From Rhodopseudomonas palustris (GTDB lineage: Bacteria > Pseudomonadota > Alphaproteobacteria > Rhizobiales > Xanthobacteraceae), in contig JACRJB010000015.1 of assembly GCA_016215605.1 (NCBI GenBank), positions 1 through 64,000 of the forward strand: a stretch of 64,000 bases of DNA, written 5' to 3'. Position 1 is the first letter of the stretch; each line of letters begins with the position of its first letter. Shown here one piece after another: positions 17,299-27,732 of the stretch. The translations under genes were made by a program, and so were the position numbers. Below the pieces are notes generated by a model that had not been told where the DNA came from, searched no databases, and saw nothing but the letters and a program-made list of their open reading frames with translations.

Positions 17299-17464
17299 TC
17301 CGGGCTCCTTTGCGCCCGAAATGCTACGCCCGCGCAGGGTCTGGTTGCAACTTCTCGGAGCAAGTAGTCGACAACATCTTGCTACGTGAAAGACGAATCG
17401 AAGTTTCAAAATCAAGATATGTGGAATTGATCGCTCCGCGACGGAATAGGGTGCTCTTGTTCCG

Positions 17465-18346
17465 TCATGCCTCGCGCAACGATGCGAGCAGTGTCTCGGC
17501 GGCCCGGCCACCGACGTGCTCTCTGTGACGAAGCACACAGAACGACCGGCGCGGTAATTCGAATCGCACCCGATGCAATGTCGCCGCCGCGAGCGATGGA
17601 GCGACGACGAGATCGGAGATCGCGGTGGCGTAGTCGGAGCCTTCGACGGCGGCGCGGATCGCTTCGTTGGTGGGAAGCTCCAGTCTGACGTCGAGACTGG
17701 CGGGATCGACGCCGGCGCTGGACAGCGCCGCCTCGAACATCGACCGCGTGCCGGAGCCGCGTTCGCGCAGAACCCAACCGGTGGTCGTCAGTCGGTTCGC
17801 CGACATGCGCGTCGCGCCGACCCACGGATGGCGTCGGCCGACGACGATCGCGAGGCTGTCGCCGTCGATCTGCTCGGTCGTCAGCAGCGGATCGTCGACG
17901 TCGCCCTCGACCAGACCGAGATCGACGCGGCCTTCGCGCACCGCCAGCGCGACCTGCTCGGTATTGGCGATCGACACCTGCAGCGCGATTCCCGGATAGG
18001 CGCGCCGGAACGCGAGCAGCCGCGGCGGCAGCCAGTAATTGCCGACGGTCTGGCTCGCCGCGATGCCGAGCGCGCCGCGCTTCAGCCCGGCGATCTCGTC
18101 GAGCGCCTGCGCGGCCGCCTTCGCGCGCCCGACCACGGCACGGGCTTCGCCGAGAAATTCGCGGCCCGCCTGGGTCAGCATGATGCCGCGGCCGACGCGG
18201 TCGAACAGCTTGACGTCGTAACGCGTTTCCAGCGCGGCGATCGCCGCGCTGGTGGCCGATTGGGTGAGGTTCAGTCCGCTCGCGGCGCGGGTCATGTGCT
18301 GCTGCTCGGCGACCGCGATGAAGATGCGGAGCTGTTCCAGAGTCAT
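17465..18346 (-). CDS. LysR-family transcriptional regulator
   Basis: 293 aa. An N-terminal winged HTH (about residues 1-60: [20 protein letters not shown], then [16 protein letters not shown]) and a LysR substrate-binding domain (about 88-290). The ATG at 18346 overlaps the stop of the upstream exporter gene in an ATGA arrangement, so the two are translationally coupled. An ATG 9 bases earlier is also possible. Pairing of a CysL/YeiE-like regulator with a YeiH-type exporter is a recurrent arrangement. It probably controls that operon in response to a sulfur anion, but the ligand is inference. Confidence 0.92.
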   Translation of the reverse strand: MTLEQLRIFIAVAEQQHMTRAASGLNLTQSATSAAIAALETRYDVKLFDRVGRGIMLTQAGREFLGEARAVVGRAKAAAQALDEIAGLKRGALGIAASQTVGNYWLPPRLLAFRRAYPGIALQVSIANTEQVALAVREGRVDLGLVEGDVDDPLLTTEQIDGDSLAIVVGRRHPWVGATRMSANRLTTTGWVLRERGSGTRSMFEAALSSAGVDPASLDVRLELPTNEAIRAAVEGSDYATAISDLVVAPSLAAATLHRVRFELPRRSFCVLRHREHVGGRAAETLLASLREA

Positions 18347-19413
18347 CCATGCCATCCTGTGAGTTTGATCAGGCTCAGCGAGAAGCCCGCGATGAACAGC
18401 GCGGCGCACAGCCCGAGCAGCGCCGGACGCAGGCCGCGCGCGGCGAGCTTGCGCAGATCGGTTTCGAGCCCCATCGCCGCCAGCGCCATCGACAGCAGGA
18501 AGGCGGTCGCCGCGACGATCCAAGCCTTGGCCTGGTGCGGGATCGCGACCAGCTGGTTGACGCCGATCATCGCCGCGAAGCCGAGCACGAACCACGGCAT
18601 CGGCGGCGCCGCGGTTCCGGCGGCGGACGGCTGATGACGGAGGCGGGCGCGCGCCAGCACGCCGAGGCCGATCACCAGCGGCGCCAGCATCATCACCCGC
18701 GACAGCTTGGCGATGGTGCCGAACTCGCCGGCGTCCTGGCCGGCCTGAAAGCTCGCGGCGACGACTTGCGCGATCTCGTGGATCGAGGCGCCTGTCCACA
18801 GCCCGAAGCCGCGGGCGTCGAGGCCGGCCACGCTCTGCAGCAGCGGATACAGCACCATCGCCAGCGAGCCGAACACGGTGACGCAGGCGACCCCATAGGC
18901 GACGTCCTCGTCGGCGGCCTTGGTGACGGTGTTGGTGGCGATGATCGCGGAGGCGCCGCAGATCGAAGTGCCGGCGGCGATCAGTTCGGCGAGCTTGCGG
19001 TCGACGCCGAGCACGCGGCCGAGCCAGACCGTGAAGCTGAAAGTGGCCAGGAGGGTGGTGGCGATGATCGCCAGCCCTTCGCCGCCGACCTCGATCAGTT
19101 GCGCGGTGGTGAGCTGCAGGCCGAGCAGCACGATGGCGATGCGCAGCACGCGGCGCATGCTGAACTTGACCCCGGGCAGCGCCCATTGCGGCGTGCCGGC
19201 GACGTTGTGCGCGACGATGCCGATCAGGATCGCCAGCAGCATCGGGCTGGCGCGGCCGAGCGCCGGGAGCGTCTGCAGCGCCAGCGCTGCGGCGGCGATC
19301 ATGGCGGTGAGCAGTACGCCGGGCGCGATCGCGGCCAGATGCGTGGTGATGCGGGACGGGCGGGCATGGTGCGCTCGGAGGGGCGAGGTCGGCTGGTGGT
19401 CGGTCGGGCTCAT
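18343..19413 (-). CDS. YeiH/UPF0324-family putative sulfate exporter
   Basis: 356-aa integral inner-membrane protein with about 10 hydrophobic segments. Family blocks include [23 protein letters not shown] and [15 protein letters not shown]. Members of UPF0324 are annotated as sulfate exporters on limited evidence. The ATG has an AAGGAG site about 7 bases upstream. It is cotranscribed with the overlapping LysR gene and divergent from a membrane-protein gene, with a dyad (19485-19501) in the shared promoter region. Confidence 0.9.
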   Translation of the reverse strand: MSPTDHQPTSPLRAHHARPSRITTHLAAIAPGVLLTAMIAAAALALQTLPALGRASPMLLAILIGIVAHNVAGTPQWALPGVKFSMRRVLRIAIVLLGLQLTTAQLIEVGGEGLAIIATTLLATFSFTVWLGRVLGVDRKLAELIAAGTSICGASAIIATNTVTKAADEDVAYGVACVTVFGSLAMVLYPLLQSVAGLDARGFGLWTGASIHEIAQVVAASFQAGQDAGEFGTIAKLSRVMMLAPLVIGLGVLARARLRHQPSAAGTAAPPMPWFVLGFAAMIGVNQLVAIPHQAKAWIVAATAFLLSMALAAMGLETDLRKLAARGLRPALLGLCAALFIAGFSLSLIKLTGWHG

Positions 19414-19484
19414 GGACGGGCTCCTTGTCGGCCCATCTCACCGTCCGTCGATCAATCATTCAAGCGGATTGTTATTCTGATATC

Positions 19485-19501
19485 AATCGATTTTATCGAT
19501 T
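19485..19501. promoter_or_regulatory. Dyad symmetry in the LysR-exporter promoter region
   Basis: Perfect inverted repeat AATCGAT-TTT-ATCGATT in an AT-rich stretch about 70 bases upstream of the exporter start. A T-N11-A type dyad upstream of a LysR-containing operon suits an autoregulatory site. No binding data exist here. Confidence 0.45.
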
Positions 19502-19641
19502 AAAAATCGGAATGTTGTGCCCGGCCGGGTGTGGTGCATGATCGCGGGAACCGGCGCGGCCGGGGTTTGTTGCCCATCCGCATGGCGTGCGGTCGCGCGG
19601 CTCTCGCACGCGCATGCGGCAGATCCGAGCGGAGCACGATC

Positions 19642-20493
19642 ATGACCATGCTGGATGACGACACGGCGCCGTCGCGCAAATGGCATTCCGGGTTCGGCGG
19701 CTTCCTGCTGCGCGACTGGCCCTACATTCTGATGCTGCTGCTGTCGCTGGGCGGCGTCGCCTACACCAGCTTCACGCAGACCGAATTGTACTGGGTGCTG
19801 CTGACGCCGCTGTTCGGACTGGTCTGCGTGTTCGCGCGCTGGTCGCAGGTCGAAGGCCGCGACGAGCACGTGCATCTCGTGGTGTCGCAGGCGCTGCATT
19901 GGGCCGCGGTGCTGCTGGCGATGGAGCTGATGTCGCTGCAGGTGCTGCGCCAGGTCACCGGCATCGCCGCGCCGCTCAGCGTGCTGACGCTGCTGGCGCT
20001 CGGCACCTTCACGGCCGGGCTGCACATCCGCTCGTGGAAGGTCTGCGTGGTCGGCGCGTTGCTCGGCGTCAGCGTGCCCGCGGTGGCACTGCTGCAGCAG
20101 TCGGCGCTGCTGATCCTGATGATCGTCATCACCGGTCTGGTCGCGATTGCGGTGCCGTTCTTCTGGGCGCGGTCGCGCGAGCCGGTCGGCCCGTCGCATC
20201 CGCTGTACGAAGCGCCGGCGGCGGTGGACGAGCCGCCGCTGACCGCGCCGCCCGCCGCGCCGGTGGCGCAGACGCCGCTGTTCGAGCCGATCGTCGACGA
20301 ACCGCTGGCGCCGCCGCCGCAGGACGAGCCGCCGCCGGTGAAGGTGCCGCCGGTCGCGGCCGCTGACGAATTCGATCCGGCCAACGGGCCGCTGACGATC
20401 ACGCCCGGCGACCCCGACAAGCCCCGGCCGGCCGCGTCCGAGGACGAGCCGCCGCGGCCCGACAACGTCCGGCCGATGTTCGGCGGGCGCTGA
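19642..20493 (+). CDS. Membrane protein with proline-rich C-terminal tail
   Basis: 283 aa, not assigned to a named family. Residues about 20-180 contain five or so hydrophobic segments, such as WPYILMLLLSLGGVAYTSF, WVLLTPLFGLVCVFA and LILMIVITGLVAIAVPFFWA. Residues about 190-283 form a soluble tail rich in Pro, Ala, Glu and Asp with PPP runs. The ATG has a GGAG 8 bases upstream. It lies alone between the divergent exporter operon and ppc. Inner-membrane location with a cytoplasmic or periplasmic tail is inferred; no function is assigned. Confidence 0.8.
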   Translation: MTMLDDDTAPSRKWHSGFGGFLLRDWPYILMLLLSLGGVAYTSFTQTELYWVLLTPLFGLVCVFARWSQVEGRDEHVHLVVSQALHWAAVLLAMELMSLQVLRQVTGIAAPLSVLTLLALGTFTAGLHIRSWKVCVVGALLGVSVPAVALLQQSALLILMIVITGLVAIAVPFFWARSREPVGPSHPLYEAPAAVDEPPLTAPPAAPVAQTPLFEPIVDEPLAPPPQDEPPPVKVPPVAAADEFDPANGPLTITPGDPDKPRPAASEDEPPRPDNVRPMFGGR

Positions 20494-20606
20494 TCCGGCG
20501 CGCATCGCGACCAGCGGAGCGGCTGCGGCCGCCCGCATCTTGATCTTGCGTGCAGCGCAAAAAATTGCGACGTCTGAGGGTGCCGGCAACATCCTGGAGC
20601 ATCGCG

Positions 20607-23402
20607 ATGTCGTCCATGATTCTGCCAACCGAGCCCGAGGCGCTTTCGAACCGCGCCGATGACAGCGCCGCGCTGGAGGCCGAGACCCGGCTGCGCAACG
20701 ACATCCGGCTGCTCGGCCGCATTCTCGGCGACACCGTGCGCGACCAGGAGGGCGCCGCGGTGTTCGATCTGGTCGAAGGTATCCGCCAGACCTCGATCCG
20801 GTTTCACCGCGACGACGACAAGACCGCGCGGCGCGAACTCGAAGCCATTCTCGACGGCATGTCGGCCTCGGACACGGTGAAGATCGTCCGCGCCTTCAGC
20901 TACTTCTCGCATCTCGCCAACATCGCCGAGGACCAGAACAACATCCGCCAGATGCGCGCCGGCTCGACCGCGGGCTCGGCGCCGCGCGCCGGCATGCTGG
21001 CGAAGACGCTGGCGCATGCGCGCGAGGAGGGAATCGGCGCGGCCGAGCTGCGCGCCTTCTTCAAGACCGCGCTGGTGAGCCCGGTGCTGACCGCGCATCC
21101 GACCGAGGTGCGACGCAAGAGCACGATGGACCGCGAGATGCAGATCGCGGCGCTGCTCGATCAGCGCGAACGGATGCAGCTGACGCCCGAGGAATGGGAG
21201 CAGAACGAGGAGCAACTGCGCCGCGCGGTGGTGACGCTGTGGAAGACCAATCTGCTGCGCCGGACCAAGCTGACGGTGCTCGACGAAGTCACCAACGGCC
21301 TGTCGTTCTACGACTATTCGTTCCTGCGCGAGGTGCCGCGGCTGCACAATGCGCTGGAGGATCAGCTCGGCGGCGGCGACGCGGCCGACGACGAGCTGGC
21401 GAGCTTCCTGCGGATGGGCAGCTGGATCGGCGGCGACCGCGACGGCAATCCGTTCGTCACCGCCGAGGTGCTGCACGGCACGCTGCAATTGCAGAGCGCA
21501 CGGGCGCTGCGGTTCTATCTCGACGAACTGCACGAGCTCGGCTCCGAGCTGTCGCTGGCGTCGCATCTGGCGCCGGTCACCGAGGAGGTGCGCGCGCTCG
21601 CCGAGCGCTCGCCGGATCATTCGCCGCATCGCCGCCACGAGCCGTACCGGCTGGCGGTGTCCGGCATCTATGCGCGGCTGGCGGCGACCGCGGCGAAGCT
21701 AAAGATCGACAGCATCCGCGCGCCGGTCGGCGAGGCCGAGGCCTACGCCACCGCGCAGGACTTCAAGGCCGATCTCGACGCGCTGCATCATTCGCTGACG
21801 CGGTACAATGCCGGGGTGATCGCGCGCGGCCGGCTGCGGCAGCTGCGCCGCGCCGCCGATTGTTTCGGCTTCCACCTCGCCAGCCTCGACATGCGACAGA
21901 ACTCGGCGGTGCACGAGCGCACCATCGCCGAGCTGATGAACGCGGCGCGGCCGACCAGCGCCTATCTGGAGATCGGCGAGGACGCGCGGATCGCGCTGCT
22001 CACCGCCGAGCTGCGCAGCGCCCGGCCGCTGACCTCGATCTTCGTCAAATACAGCGACGAGACCGTCGGCGAACTCGCGGTGATGCACGAAGCGGCGCGC
22101 GCCCACGCCACCTACGGCGCGGCGGCGATCCCCCAATGCATCATCTCGATGACCAAGGGCGTCTCCGACCTGCTCGAAGTCGCGGTGCTGCTCAAGGAGG
22201 TCGGGCTGATCGATCCGTCCGGCCGCAGCGCGATCAACATCGTGCCGTTGTTCGAGACCATCGAGGATCTGCAGGCGTCGTCGGCGATCATGGACCGGCT
22301 GCTCGGCATCCCGGAATATCGCCGGCTGGTCGATAGCCGCGGCGGCGTCCAGGAAGTGATGCTCGGCTATTCCGACAGCAACAAGGACGGCGGCTTCGTC
22401 ACCTCGGGCTGGGAGCTGTACAAGGCCGAGATCGGGCTGATCGAGATCTTCGAACATCACGGCATCCGGTTGCGGCTGTTTCACGGCCGCGGCGGCTCGG
22501 TCGGCCGCGGCGGCGGGCCGAGCTACGACGCCATCGTGGCGCAGCCCGGCGGCGCGGTGAACGGCCAGATCCGCATCACCGAGCAGGGCGAGATCATCAC
22601 CAGCAAATATTCCAACCGCGAGGTCGGCCGCAACAATCTGGAGATCCTCACCGCGGCGACGCTGGAAGCGAGCCTGCTGCAGCCCAAGCGCGTCGCGCCG
22701 CACGCCGATTATCTCGAGGCGATGGAGCAGCTCTCGGCGCTGGCGTTCAAGGCGTATCGCGGCCTGGTCTACGAGACCGACGGCTTCGTCGATTACTTCT
22801 GGGCCTCGACGGTGATCACCGAGATCGCGACGCTGAACATCGGCAGCCGCCCGGCGTCCCGCAAGAAGACCCGCGCGATCGAGGATCTGCGCGCGATCCC
22901 CTGGGTGTTCTCATGGGCGCAGTGCCGGCTGATGCTGCCGGGCTGGTACGGCTTCGGCAGCGCGGTCGAGGCCTGGGTCGCCGAGCATCCCGACAAGGGC
23001 ACGGCGTTCCTGCGCCGGATGTATCAGGAGTGGCCGTTCTTCCGCACGCTGCTGTCGAACATGGACATGGTGCTGTCGAAGAGCTCGATCGGCATCGCCT
23101 CGCGCTACGCCGAGCTCGTCGCCGACAAGGAGCTCCGCGACAAGATCTTCGGCCGCATCCGGATCGAATGGCACGCCTCGGTCGACAGCCTCTTGGCGAT
23201 CATGGGCCACGACCGCCTGCTACAAGGCAACCCGCTGCTCGAACGCTCGATCCGCCAGCGCTTCCCCTATCTCGACCCGCTCAACCACGTCCAGGTACAA
23301 TTACTCCGCGAACACCGTACGCACGACCCCGACGAGCAGGTGCTGCGCGGCATTCAGCTGACCATCAACGGGATCTCGGCGGGGCTGCGGAATAGCGGGT
23401 AG
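20607..23402 (+). CDS. ppc: Phosphoenolpyruvate carboxylase
   Basis: 931 aa, full length. It carboxylates PEP to oxaloacetate as an anaplerotic step. Signature segments are [14 protein letters not shown] with the catalytic His, [10 protein letters not shown], and [14 protein letters not shown] with the glycine-rich catalytic loop. The C-terminus [15 protein letters not shown] matches the family, including the terminal Gly-containing allosteric tail. The ATG at 20607 was chosen over a start 57 bases upstream, since the upstream residues are not family-like. Monocistronic. Confidence 0.97.
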   Translation: MSSMILPTEPEALSNRADDSAALEAETRLRNDIRLLGRILGDTVRDQEGAAVFDLVEGIRQTSIRFHRDDDKTARRELEAILDGMSASDTVKIVRAFSYFSHLANIAEDQNNIRQMRAGSTAGSAPRAGMLAKTLAHAREEGIGAAELRAFFKTALVSPVLTAHPTEVRRKSTMDREMQIAALLDQRERMQLTPEEWEQNEEQLRRAVVTLWKTNLLRRTKLTVLDEVTNGLSFYDYSFLREVPRLHNALEDQLGGGDAADDELASFLRMGSWIGGDRDGNPFVTAEVLHGTLQLQSARALRFYLDELHELGSELSLASHLAPVTEEVRALAERSPDHSPHRRHEPYRLAVSGIYARLAATAAKLKIDSIRAPVGEAEAYATAQDFKADLDALHHSLTRYNAGVIARGRLRQLRRAADCFGFHLASLDMRQNSAVHERTIAELMNAARPTSAYLEIGEDARIALLTAELRSARPLTSIFVKYSDETVGELAVMHEAARAHATYGAAAIPQCIISMTKGVSDLLEVAVLLKEVGLIDPSGRSAINIVPLFETIEDLQASSAIMDRLLGIPEYRRLVDSRGGVQEVMLGYSDSNKDGGFVTSGWELYKAEIGLIEIFEHHGIRLRLFHGRGGSVGRGGGPSYDAIVAQPGGAVNGQIRITEQGEIITSKYSNREVGRNNLEILTAATLEASLLQPKRVAPHADYLEAMEQLSALAFKAYRGLVYETDGFVDYFWASTVITEIATLNIGSRPASRKKTRAIEDLRAIPWVFSWAQCRLMLPGWYGFGSAVEAWVAEHPDKGTAFLRRMYQEWPFFRTLLSNMDMVLSKSSIGIASRYAELVADKELRDKIFGRIRIEWHASVDSLLAIMGHDRLLQGNPLLERSIRQRFPYLDPLNHVQVQLLREHRTHDPDEQVLRGIQLTINGISAGLRNSG

Positions 23403-23812
23403 CAGTCACACTGCACGACATATGCAACACCGGGGCGATGTTGCGTGTCTTATGCAACGCGTCCGTTGAAGCGACTTGTCGACGATCGTCGGCGTTTTGA
23501 CGGCGCTGTAGAGCAGCAGCGCTGCATCCCGCGTCCTCCGCAAATCATTTCCGCACCCCATGCATCGAAAGTGCGGTAATTCTTTGCCGCACGCTGCATC
23601 CCAATACAGTTAGTCCGCTTAGTTTTGGACAGCGCTGCTCCCCAAATCAGCGCCCTGCTCGTTCCGTCATCATTCGCAACTAAGCGCCTGAACTTAAGTC
23701 AGATGGTCGTCACGGCCTCGCTGGCGTTAGCCTGATCGGCGGAAAGCAACCGCGCTGCGCGCGCAGCGATCGCATCGGATCAGCGCGCGCCGGCCGTCGT
23801 GGGGGACGTTCG
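23403..23812. other. 410-base non-coding gap after ppc
   Basis: No convincing gene. Two weak dyads are visible: GCAACA / TGTTGC at 23425-23445, flanked by two TATGCAAC octamers, and GTGCGG / CCGCAC at 23571-23592. The composition is less GC-rich than neighbouring genes between about 23560 and 23700. The promoter of the OmpA-type gene presumably lies at the right end. Confidence 0.4.
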
Positions 23813-25138
23813 ATGATTTATCTGCTGACTCAATATTGGCCCTGGCTGATCGCCGCGGGGGTGGTGGGGATCGTGACGCCGCTGATCGCGAACGAGGCCG
23901 GCTGGGCGGCCGACCTCGAGAACTACTGGCTGATCCGGGTCGGCGTGGCGCTGGCCGTGCTGGTGGCGCTGGTGGTGATGCGGGTGGCGACGGGCCGGCC
24001 GGAGCTGATGCTGGAAGCGGCGGCCGGGCTGGTCGTCGCCTATCTGCTCGGCGGCATCATCGGCGGCCTGTCGGTGCAGCTGCTGCCGGTGCGGTTCGAG
24101 GGCTGGTGGGTCGGGCTGTTCGCGACCGGCCTGATCCTGCTGTTGTTCGGCATCACCACGGTGTCGAAGATCGAGCCGGATCTGCGCGAGCGCGTCGCCG
24201 AGGTGGTGAAGAGCGCCGGCGCCGATCCGCTGAATTTCGAGATCAGCGGCCGCGACGTGCTGCTGCCGGACGATCTCGGCGCGGCGCGCGCGGCGCTGGG
24301 CGAGCAGATCCGTCAGGTCAAGGGCGTGCGGCTGGTGTCGGAGGTCGAAGAGCTGAGCGGCGCGGCGCTGGCGGCCAAGACGGTCGCCAAGCTGCAGGCC
24401 GAGGCCGCCGCGAAGGCGGAGGCCGAAGCCAAGGCCAAGGCGGAAGCCGAGGCGCGTGAAGCGGTCGAGAAGGCCGCGCTCGCCAAGGAGGCCGCCGCCA
24501 AGGCCGCCAAGGAGACCGCGGCCAAGCAGGCCGCCGCCAAGGCGAAAGCCGAAGCCGAGGCCAAGGAAGCAGCGGCCAAGGCCGCCGCCGAGGCTGCCGC
24601 CAAGGAAGCCGCGGTGAAGGAAGCTGCGGCGAAGGAAGCCGCCGCCAAGGAGGCGGCTGCGAAGGCGGCGACGGCCGAGGAGGCCAGGCACGCCGCCGTC
24701 GCGGCGCCGGCTGCTGCGCCCGCCGCTGCGGCGACCCGCACCGCCGATGCCGCCGGCACCGCGTCGATCCCGTCGGTCGAGGCCTGCCAGAGCAAGCTGT
24801 CGACGCTGGTCGCCGCGCAGAAGATCAATTTCGAGCGCGGCAGCGCCGAAATCGCCCAGGCGTCGCTGCCGGTGCTGAAGCAGCTCGCGGAGGTGATCGC
24901 GCATTGTCCGGCGGTGACCATCGAGGTCGCCGGCCACACCGACGCCGCCGGCAAGAAGGCCGCCAACGAGGCGCTGTCGAAGCGCCGCGCCGAAGCGGTC
25001 GCCGACAGTCTCACCAAGGCCGGTATCGGCTCGGCCAAGCTCACCGCGGTCGGCTACGGCGCCGCCAAGCCGCTCGCCGCCAACGACAATGCAGAGCATC
25101 GCGCGATGAATCGGCGGATCGAGTTCGTGGTGAAGTAA
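23813..25138 (+). CDS. OmpA-family envelope protein with TM, BON-like and Ala/Lys/Glu-rich regions
   Basis: 441 aa. Four membrane segments lie at about 8-25, 38-57, 66-88 and 98-117. A BON-like stretch follows (about 121-180), then a long Ala/Lys/Glu region (about 186-310) with EAAAKAAAE-type repeats, probably helical or coiled coil. A C-terminal OmpA peptidoglycan-binding domain (about 320-441) has NFERGSAEIA, VAGHTDAAGK, SKRRAEAVADSL and NRRIEFVVK. This implies an inner-membrane anchor spanning to the cell wall. The domain order is seen; the structural role is inferred. The alanine-rich section may be length-variable. Confidence 0.88.
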   Translation: MIYLLTQYWPWLIAAGVVGIVTPLIANEAGWAADLENYWLIRVGVALAVLVALVVMRVATGRPELMLEAAAGLVVAYLLGGIIGGLSVQLLPVRFEGWWVGLFATGLILLLFGITTVSKIEPDLRERVAEVVKSAGADPLNFEISGRDVLLPDDLGAARAALGEQIRQVKGVRLVSEVEELSGAALAAKTVAKLQAEAAAKAEAEAKAKAEAEAREAVEKAALAKEAAAKAAKETAAKQAAAKAKAEAEAKEAAAKAAAEAAAKEAAVKEAAAKEAAAKEAAAKAATAEEARHAAVAAPAAAPAAAATRTADAAGTASIPSVEACQSKLSTLVAAQKINFERGSAEIAQASLPVLKQLAEVIAHCPAVTIEVAGHTDAAGKKAANEALSKRRAEAVADSLTKAGIGSAKLTAVGYGAAKPLAANDNAEHRAMNRRIEFVVK

Positions 25139-25152
25139 CGACGTGGTGCACC

Positions 25153-25300
25153 CTTCACCCTCCCCTGGAGGGGGAGGGTCGGCTTGTAGCGCGCGAAGCG
25201 CTGTGCACGCCGGGGTGGGGTGAGAAGCGGGCACGGTGGATGAACTCTTCGCCACCCCGCTCGCTGCGCGAGCGACCCTCCCCCTCCAGGGGAGGGTGAT
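25153..25300. repeat. Long inverted repeat, family E copy 1
   Basis: Arms of 24 bases (25157-25180 and 25274-25297) are perfect reverse complements, beginning ACCCTCCCCTGGAGG on the left. Inner GCGCGCGAAGCGC and CTCGCTGCGCGAGCG blocks add smaller hairpins. It lies between convergent genes and would form a long stem. Family E copy 2 is at 49609-49714. Confidence 0.8.
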
Positions 25301-25418
25301 CCTCGTAGCGACTGCAACTCTCGACATGCAATTGCCTCCCCGCAATGGCGGGGAGAGATGAGCAGCCGCGCGGTGCGGCGGCGTTGCTGGAGCGATCCGT
25401 GGCCTAGCCCGAGTCGGA

Positions 25419-26333
25419 CTAGATCGCGTCCCAGTTAAAAATGTCGGCGGAGCGGTCGAGCTTGTAGAACGAGCCTTTCAGCGCCGGCATGCCGTGTTCG
25501 GCCAGCGTCTCGCAGGTCCAGCCGCCGTCGCGGTGCACCGAGCGGATCGGGCGCGACTGGCCCATCAGGAAGATCTCGTTCATCCGCACGGCGAAGATTT
25601 GGCCGGTGACGTCCTTGGCGGCGTCGCCGAGCAGGAACACCGACAGCGGCGCGATCTTCTCCGGGCCCATCTGCTGCATCCGCGCGACGCGGGCCTTCTC
25701 GGCTTCGGTCTCGGTCGGGATGGTGCCGATCAGGCGGCTCCAGGCGAACGGCGACACGCAGTTGGAGCGGACGTTGAAGCGCTGCATGTCGAGCGCGATC
25801 GACTTCGACAGGCCGACGATGCCGAGCTTGGCGGCCGCGTAGTTGGCCTGGCCGAAATTGCCGATCAGGCCCGAGGTCGAGGTGAAGTGCACGAACGAGC
25901 CGCTCTCCTGCTCGCGGAACAGCCGGGCGGCGGCGTGCGAGACGTAGAACGAGCCCATCAAATGAACCTTGATGACCTGCTCGAAGGCGTCGATGCTCAT
26001 GCGGTGGAAGATCGCGTCGCGCAGGATGCCGGCGTTGTTGACGACGCCGTCGAGCTTGCCCCAGGTATCGACCGCCTGCTTGACGATCTTGCTGGCCGGG
26101 ACCGCTTCGGCGACGCTCTCGAAATTCGCGACCGCGATGCCGCCTTCCTTCTTGATCTCTTCGACGACCTGCTCGGCCGGCGAGGCGTCGGTGCCCGAGC
26201 CGTCGGCGGCGACGCCCGGATCGTTGACGACCACCTTGGCGCCTTCGCGCGCCGCGAGCAGCGCGATCTCGCGCCCGATCCCGCGCCCCGCGCCGGTGAC
26301 GATGATGACTTTGCCGTCCAGTGCCTTGGCCAT
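25419..26333 (-). CDS. SDR-family dehydrogenase (3-oxoacyl/3-hydroxyacyl-CoA type)
   Basis: 304 aa. N-terminal NAD(P) motif VTGAGRGIGREIA, NNAG in GVVNNAGIL, catalytic Ser in HFTSTSG and YAAAK with Tyr and Lys. The insertion around NDPGVAADGSGTDAS, between the second strand and next helix, resembles the dehydrogenase domain of multifunctional peroxisomal-type hydroxyacyl-CoA enzymes. The ATG at 26333 has an AAGGAG site. It is transcribed with the thiolase/OB-fold pair upstream on the same strand (repeats intervene), suggesting a beta-oxidation or side-chain degradation role. Confidence 0.88.
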   Translation of the reverse strand: MAKALDGKVIIVTGAGRGIGREIALLAAREGAKVVVNDPGVAADGSGTDASPAEQVVEEIKKEGGIAVANFESVAEAVPASKIVKQAVDTWGKLDGVVNNAGILRDAIFHRMSIDAFEQVIKVHLMGSFYVSHAAARLFREQESGSFVHFTSTSGLIGNFGQANYAAAKLGIVGLSKSIALDMQRFNVRSNCVSPFAWSRLIGTIPTETEAEKARVARMQQMGPEKIAPLSVFLLGDAAKDVTGQIFAVRMNEIFLMGQSRPIRSVHRDGGWTCETLAEHGMPALKGSFYKLDRSADIFNWDAI

Positions 26334-26373
26334 GTGGTGTGTCTCCTTTTTGTTTGTTGGTTGCGACTTGCCG

Positions 26374-26470
26374 GTCATTCCGGGGCGCGCGCAGCGCGAA
26401 CCCGGAATCCCGAGATGTTCTGCGGAGGAGATTCCGGGTTCGCTGACTGCGTGAGCGCCCCGGAATGACG
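26374..26470. repeat. Palindromic repeat, family B copy 1
   Basis: Quasi-palindrome running from GTCATTCCGGGGCGC and GCGAACCCGGAATC to GATTCCGGGTTCGC and GCGCCCCGGAATGAC. Other copies are at 30465, 32821, 33619 and 49779. It is non-coding, between the SDR and thiolase genes. Confidence 0.8.
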
Positions 26471-26490
26471 ATTCGTTATTTTAGTTCCGC

Positions 26491-26564
26491 CGTCATGCGC
26501 GGGCTTGACCCGCGCATCCATCTTTTTTGGAAGATGGATTGCCGGGTCGAGCCCGGCAATGACG
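26491..26564. repeat. Twin-hairpin repeat, family C copy 1
   Basis: Hairpin GCGCGGG-CTTGA-CCCGCGC, a short spacer, then hairpin GCCGGG-TCGAG-CCCGGC, bounded by CGTCAT and ATGACG. Other copies are at 33785, 34589, 39222 and 39803, with half copies at 37239 and 39730. Confidence 0.8.
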
Positions 26565-26587
26565 GCAACAACTACGCGACGTCGGTG

Positions 26588-27727
26588 TTACTTCTCGTTC
26601 GTAAAGATGATCGTCCCCGACGCGGCGAACATGCCGCCGACGCCGTGGCAGACCGAGATCTTGGCGTTCGGCACCTGCGCGGGCGCGATACCGCGCATCT
26701 GCCGGACGCTCTCCTGCAGCGCGTACATGCCGTACATGCCGGAGTGCATGTAGCTGAGGCCGCCGCCGTTGGTGTTGAGCGGCAGCTTGCCGCCGGGGCG
26801 GGTGTTGCCGTCGGCGATGAACTTGCCGGTCTCCTCATACGGCATGAAGCCGAGGTCGCCGAGGCCGAACAGCGGCAGATGCGCAAACGCATCGTAGATC
26901 ATCAGATGGTCGACGTCGCTGTGGCTGATCCCAGCCTCGCGGAACGCGGTCGGGCCCGCCACCTTGAAGGCGCGCGAGGAGTTGAAGCTCTCCATCTGGC
27001 TGACCATCGGCGTCTCGACGCTCTCGCCGGTGCCGAGCACATAGACCGGCTTGTGCGGGAAGTCCTTGGCGCGGTCGGCCGAGGTCATGATCAGCGCGCC
27101 GCCGCCGTCGGTGACGAGGCAGCACTGCAAGAGGCGGAACGGATAGGCGATCATCCGCGAGTTCAGCACGTCGGCGACGGTGATCGGGTCCTTCATCGTC
27201 GCGCGCGGATTCTTCGCGGCCCATTCGCGCTGCACCACCGCGACCATCGCGAGCTGCTCGTGGGTGATGCCCCAGGTCTTCATGAAGCGCAGCACCGGGA
27301 TCGGGAACTGGCTCGGCGGCCCGTAGATGCCGTAGGGCGCTTCGAACTGGCCCTGCAGGCTGTCGGCCTGGAACGAGCGCGGCTGCTTGCCGATCATCGA
27401 CTTGCCGCTCTCGGCGTGGGTGATCAGCACGGTCTTGCACAGCCCGGCCTCGATCGCCGCGGCGGCGTGGCGGACGTGCAGCATGAACGAGCAGCCGCCG
27501 ACCGAGGTGCCGTCGACCCAGGTGGGCGTGATGCCGAGATAGTGGGCGATCTGCTGCGGGCTTTCGACCGCGGTGGCGACGCCGTCGATGTCCGACGGCT
27601 TCAGCCCGGCGTCGGCCATCGCGTTGAGCGCGGCGTCGGCGTGGAGCTGGATCTGCGACATGTCGGGAATGACGCCGAGCTTGGTGGTCTCGGCGGCGCC
27701 GACGACGGCGACCTGATTGCGACGCAT
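26588..27727 (-). CDS. SCP2/lipid-transfer-type thiolase (acetyl-CoA acetyltransferase family)
   Basis: 379 aa of thiolase fold. The putative nucleophile C79 is in TSVGGCSFMLHVRHAAAA. Late catalytic segments are NTNGGGLSYMHSGMYG and ISVCHGVGG, which hold His and Cys/His. Unlike degradative FadA thiolases, it belongs to the SCPx-like group that works with a DUF35/OB-fold partner, which is encoded directly upstream with only 5 bases between stop and start. The probable role is retro-Claisen or retro-aldol cleavage of an acyl-CoA chain. The family is firm; the substrate is unknown. Confidence 0.88.
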   Translation of the reverse strand: MRRNQVAVVGAAETTKLGVIPDMSQIQLHADAALNAMADAGLKPSDIDGVATAVESPQQIAHYLGITPTWVDGTSVGGCSFMLHVRHAAAAIEAGLCKTVLITHAESGKSMIGKQPRSFQADSLQGQFEAPYGIYGPPSQFPIPVLRFMKTWGITHEQLAMVAVVQREWAAKNPRATMKDPITVADVLNSRMIAYPFRLLQCCLVTDGGGALIMTSADRAKDFPHKPVYVLGTGESVETPMVSQMESFNSSRAFKVAGPTAFREAGISHSDVDHLMIYDAFAHLPLFGLGDLGFMPYEETGKFIADGNTRPGGKLPLNTNGGGLSYMHSGMYGMYALQESVRQMRGIAPAQVPNAKISVCHGVGGMFAASGTIIFTNEK

Positions 27728-27732
27728 GCTGC

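Noticed and set aside
25153..25300. Insertion sequence
   Set aside because: The inverted arms enclose only about 93 bases with no transposase frame and no visible target duplication. It is best called a non-autonomous palindromic repeat.
23780..25345. 521-residue Gly/Arg/Leu-rich minus-strand frame opposite the OmpA-type gene
   Set aside because: An antisense image of the Ala/Lys/Glu repeat region. The plus-strand protein has clear OmpA motifs.
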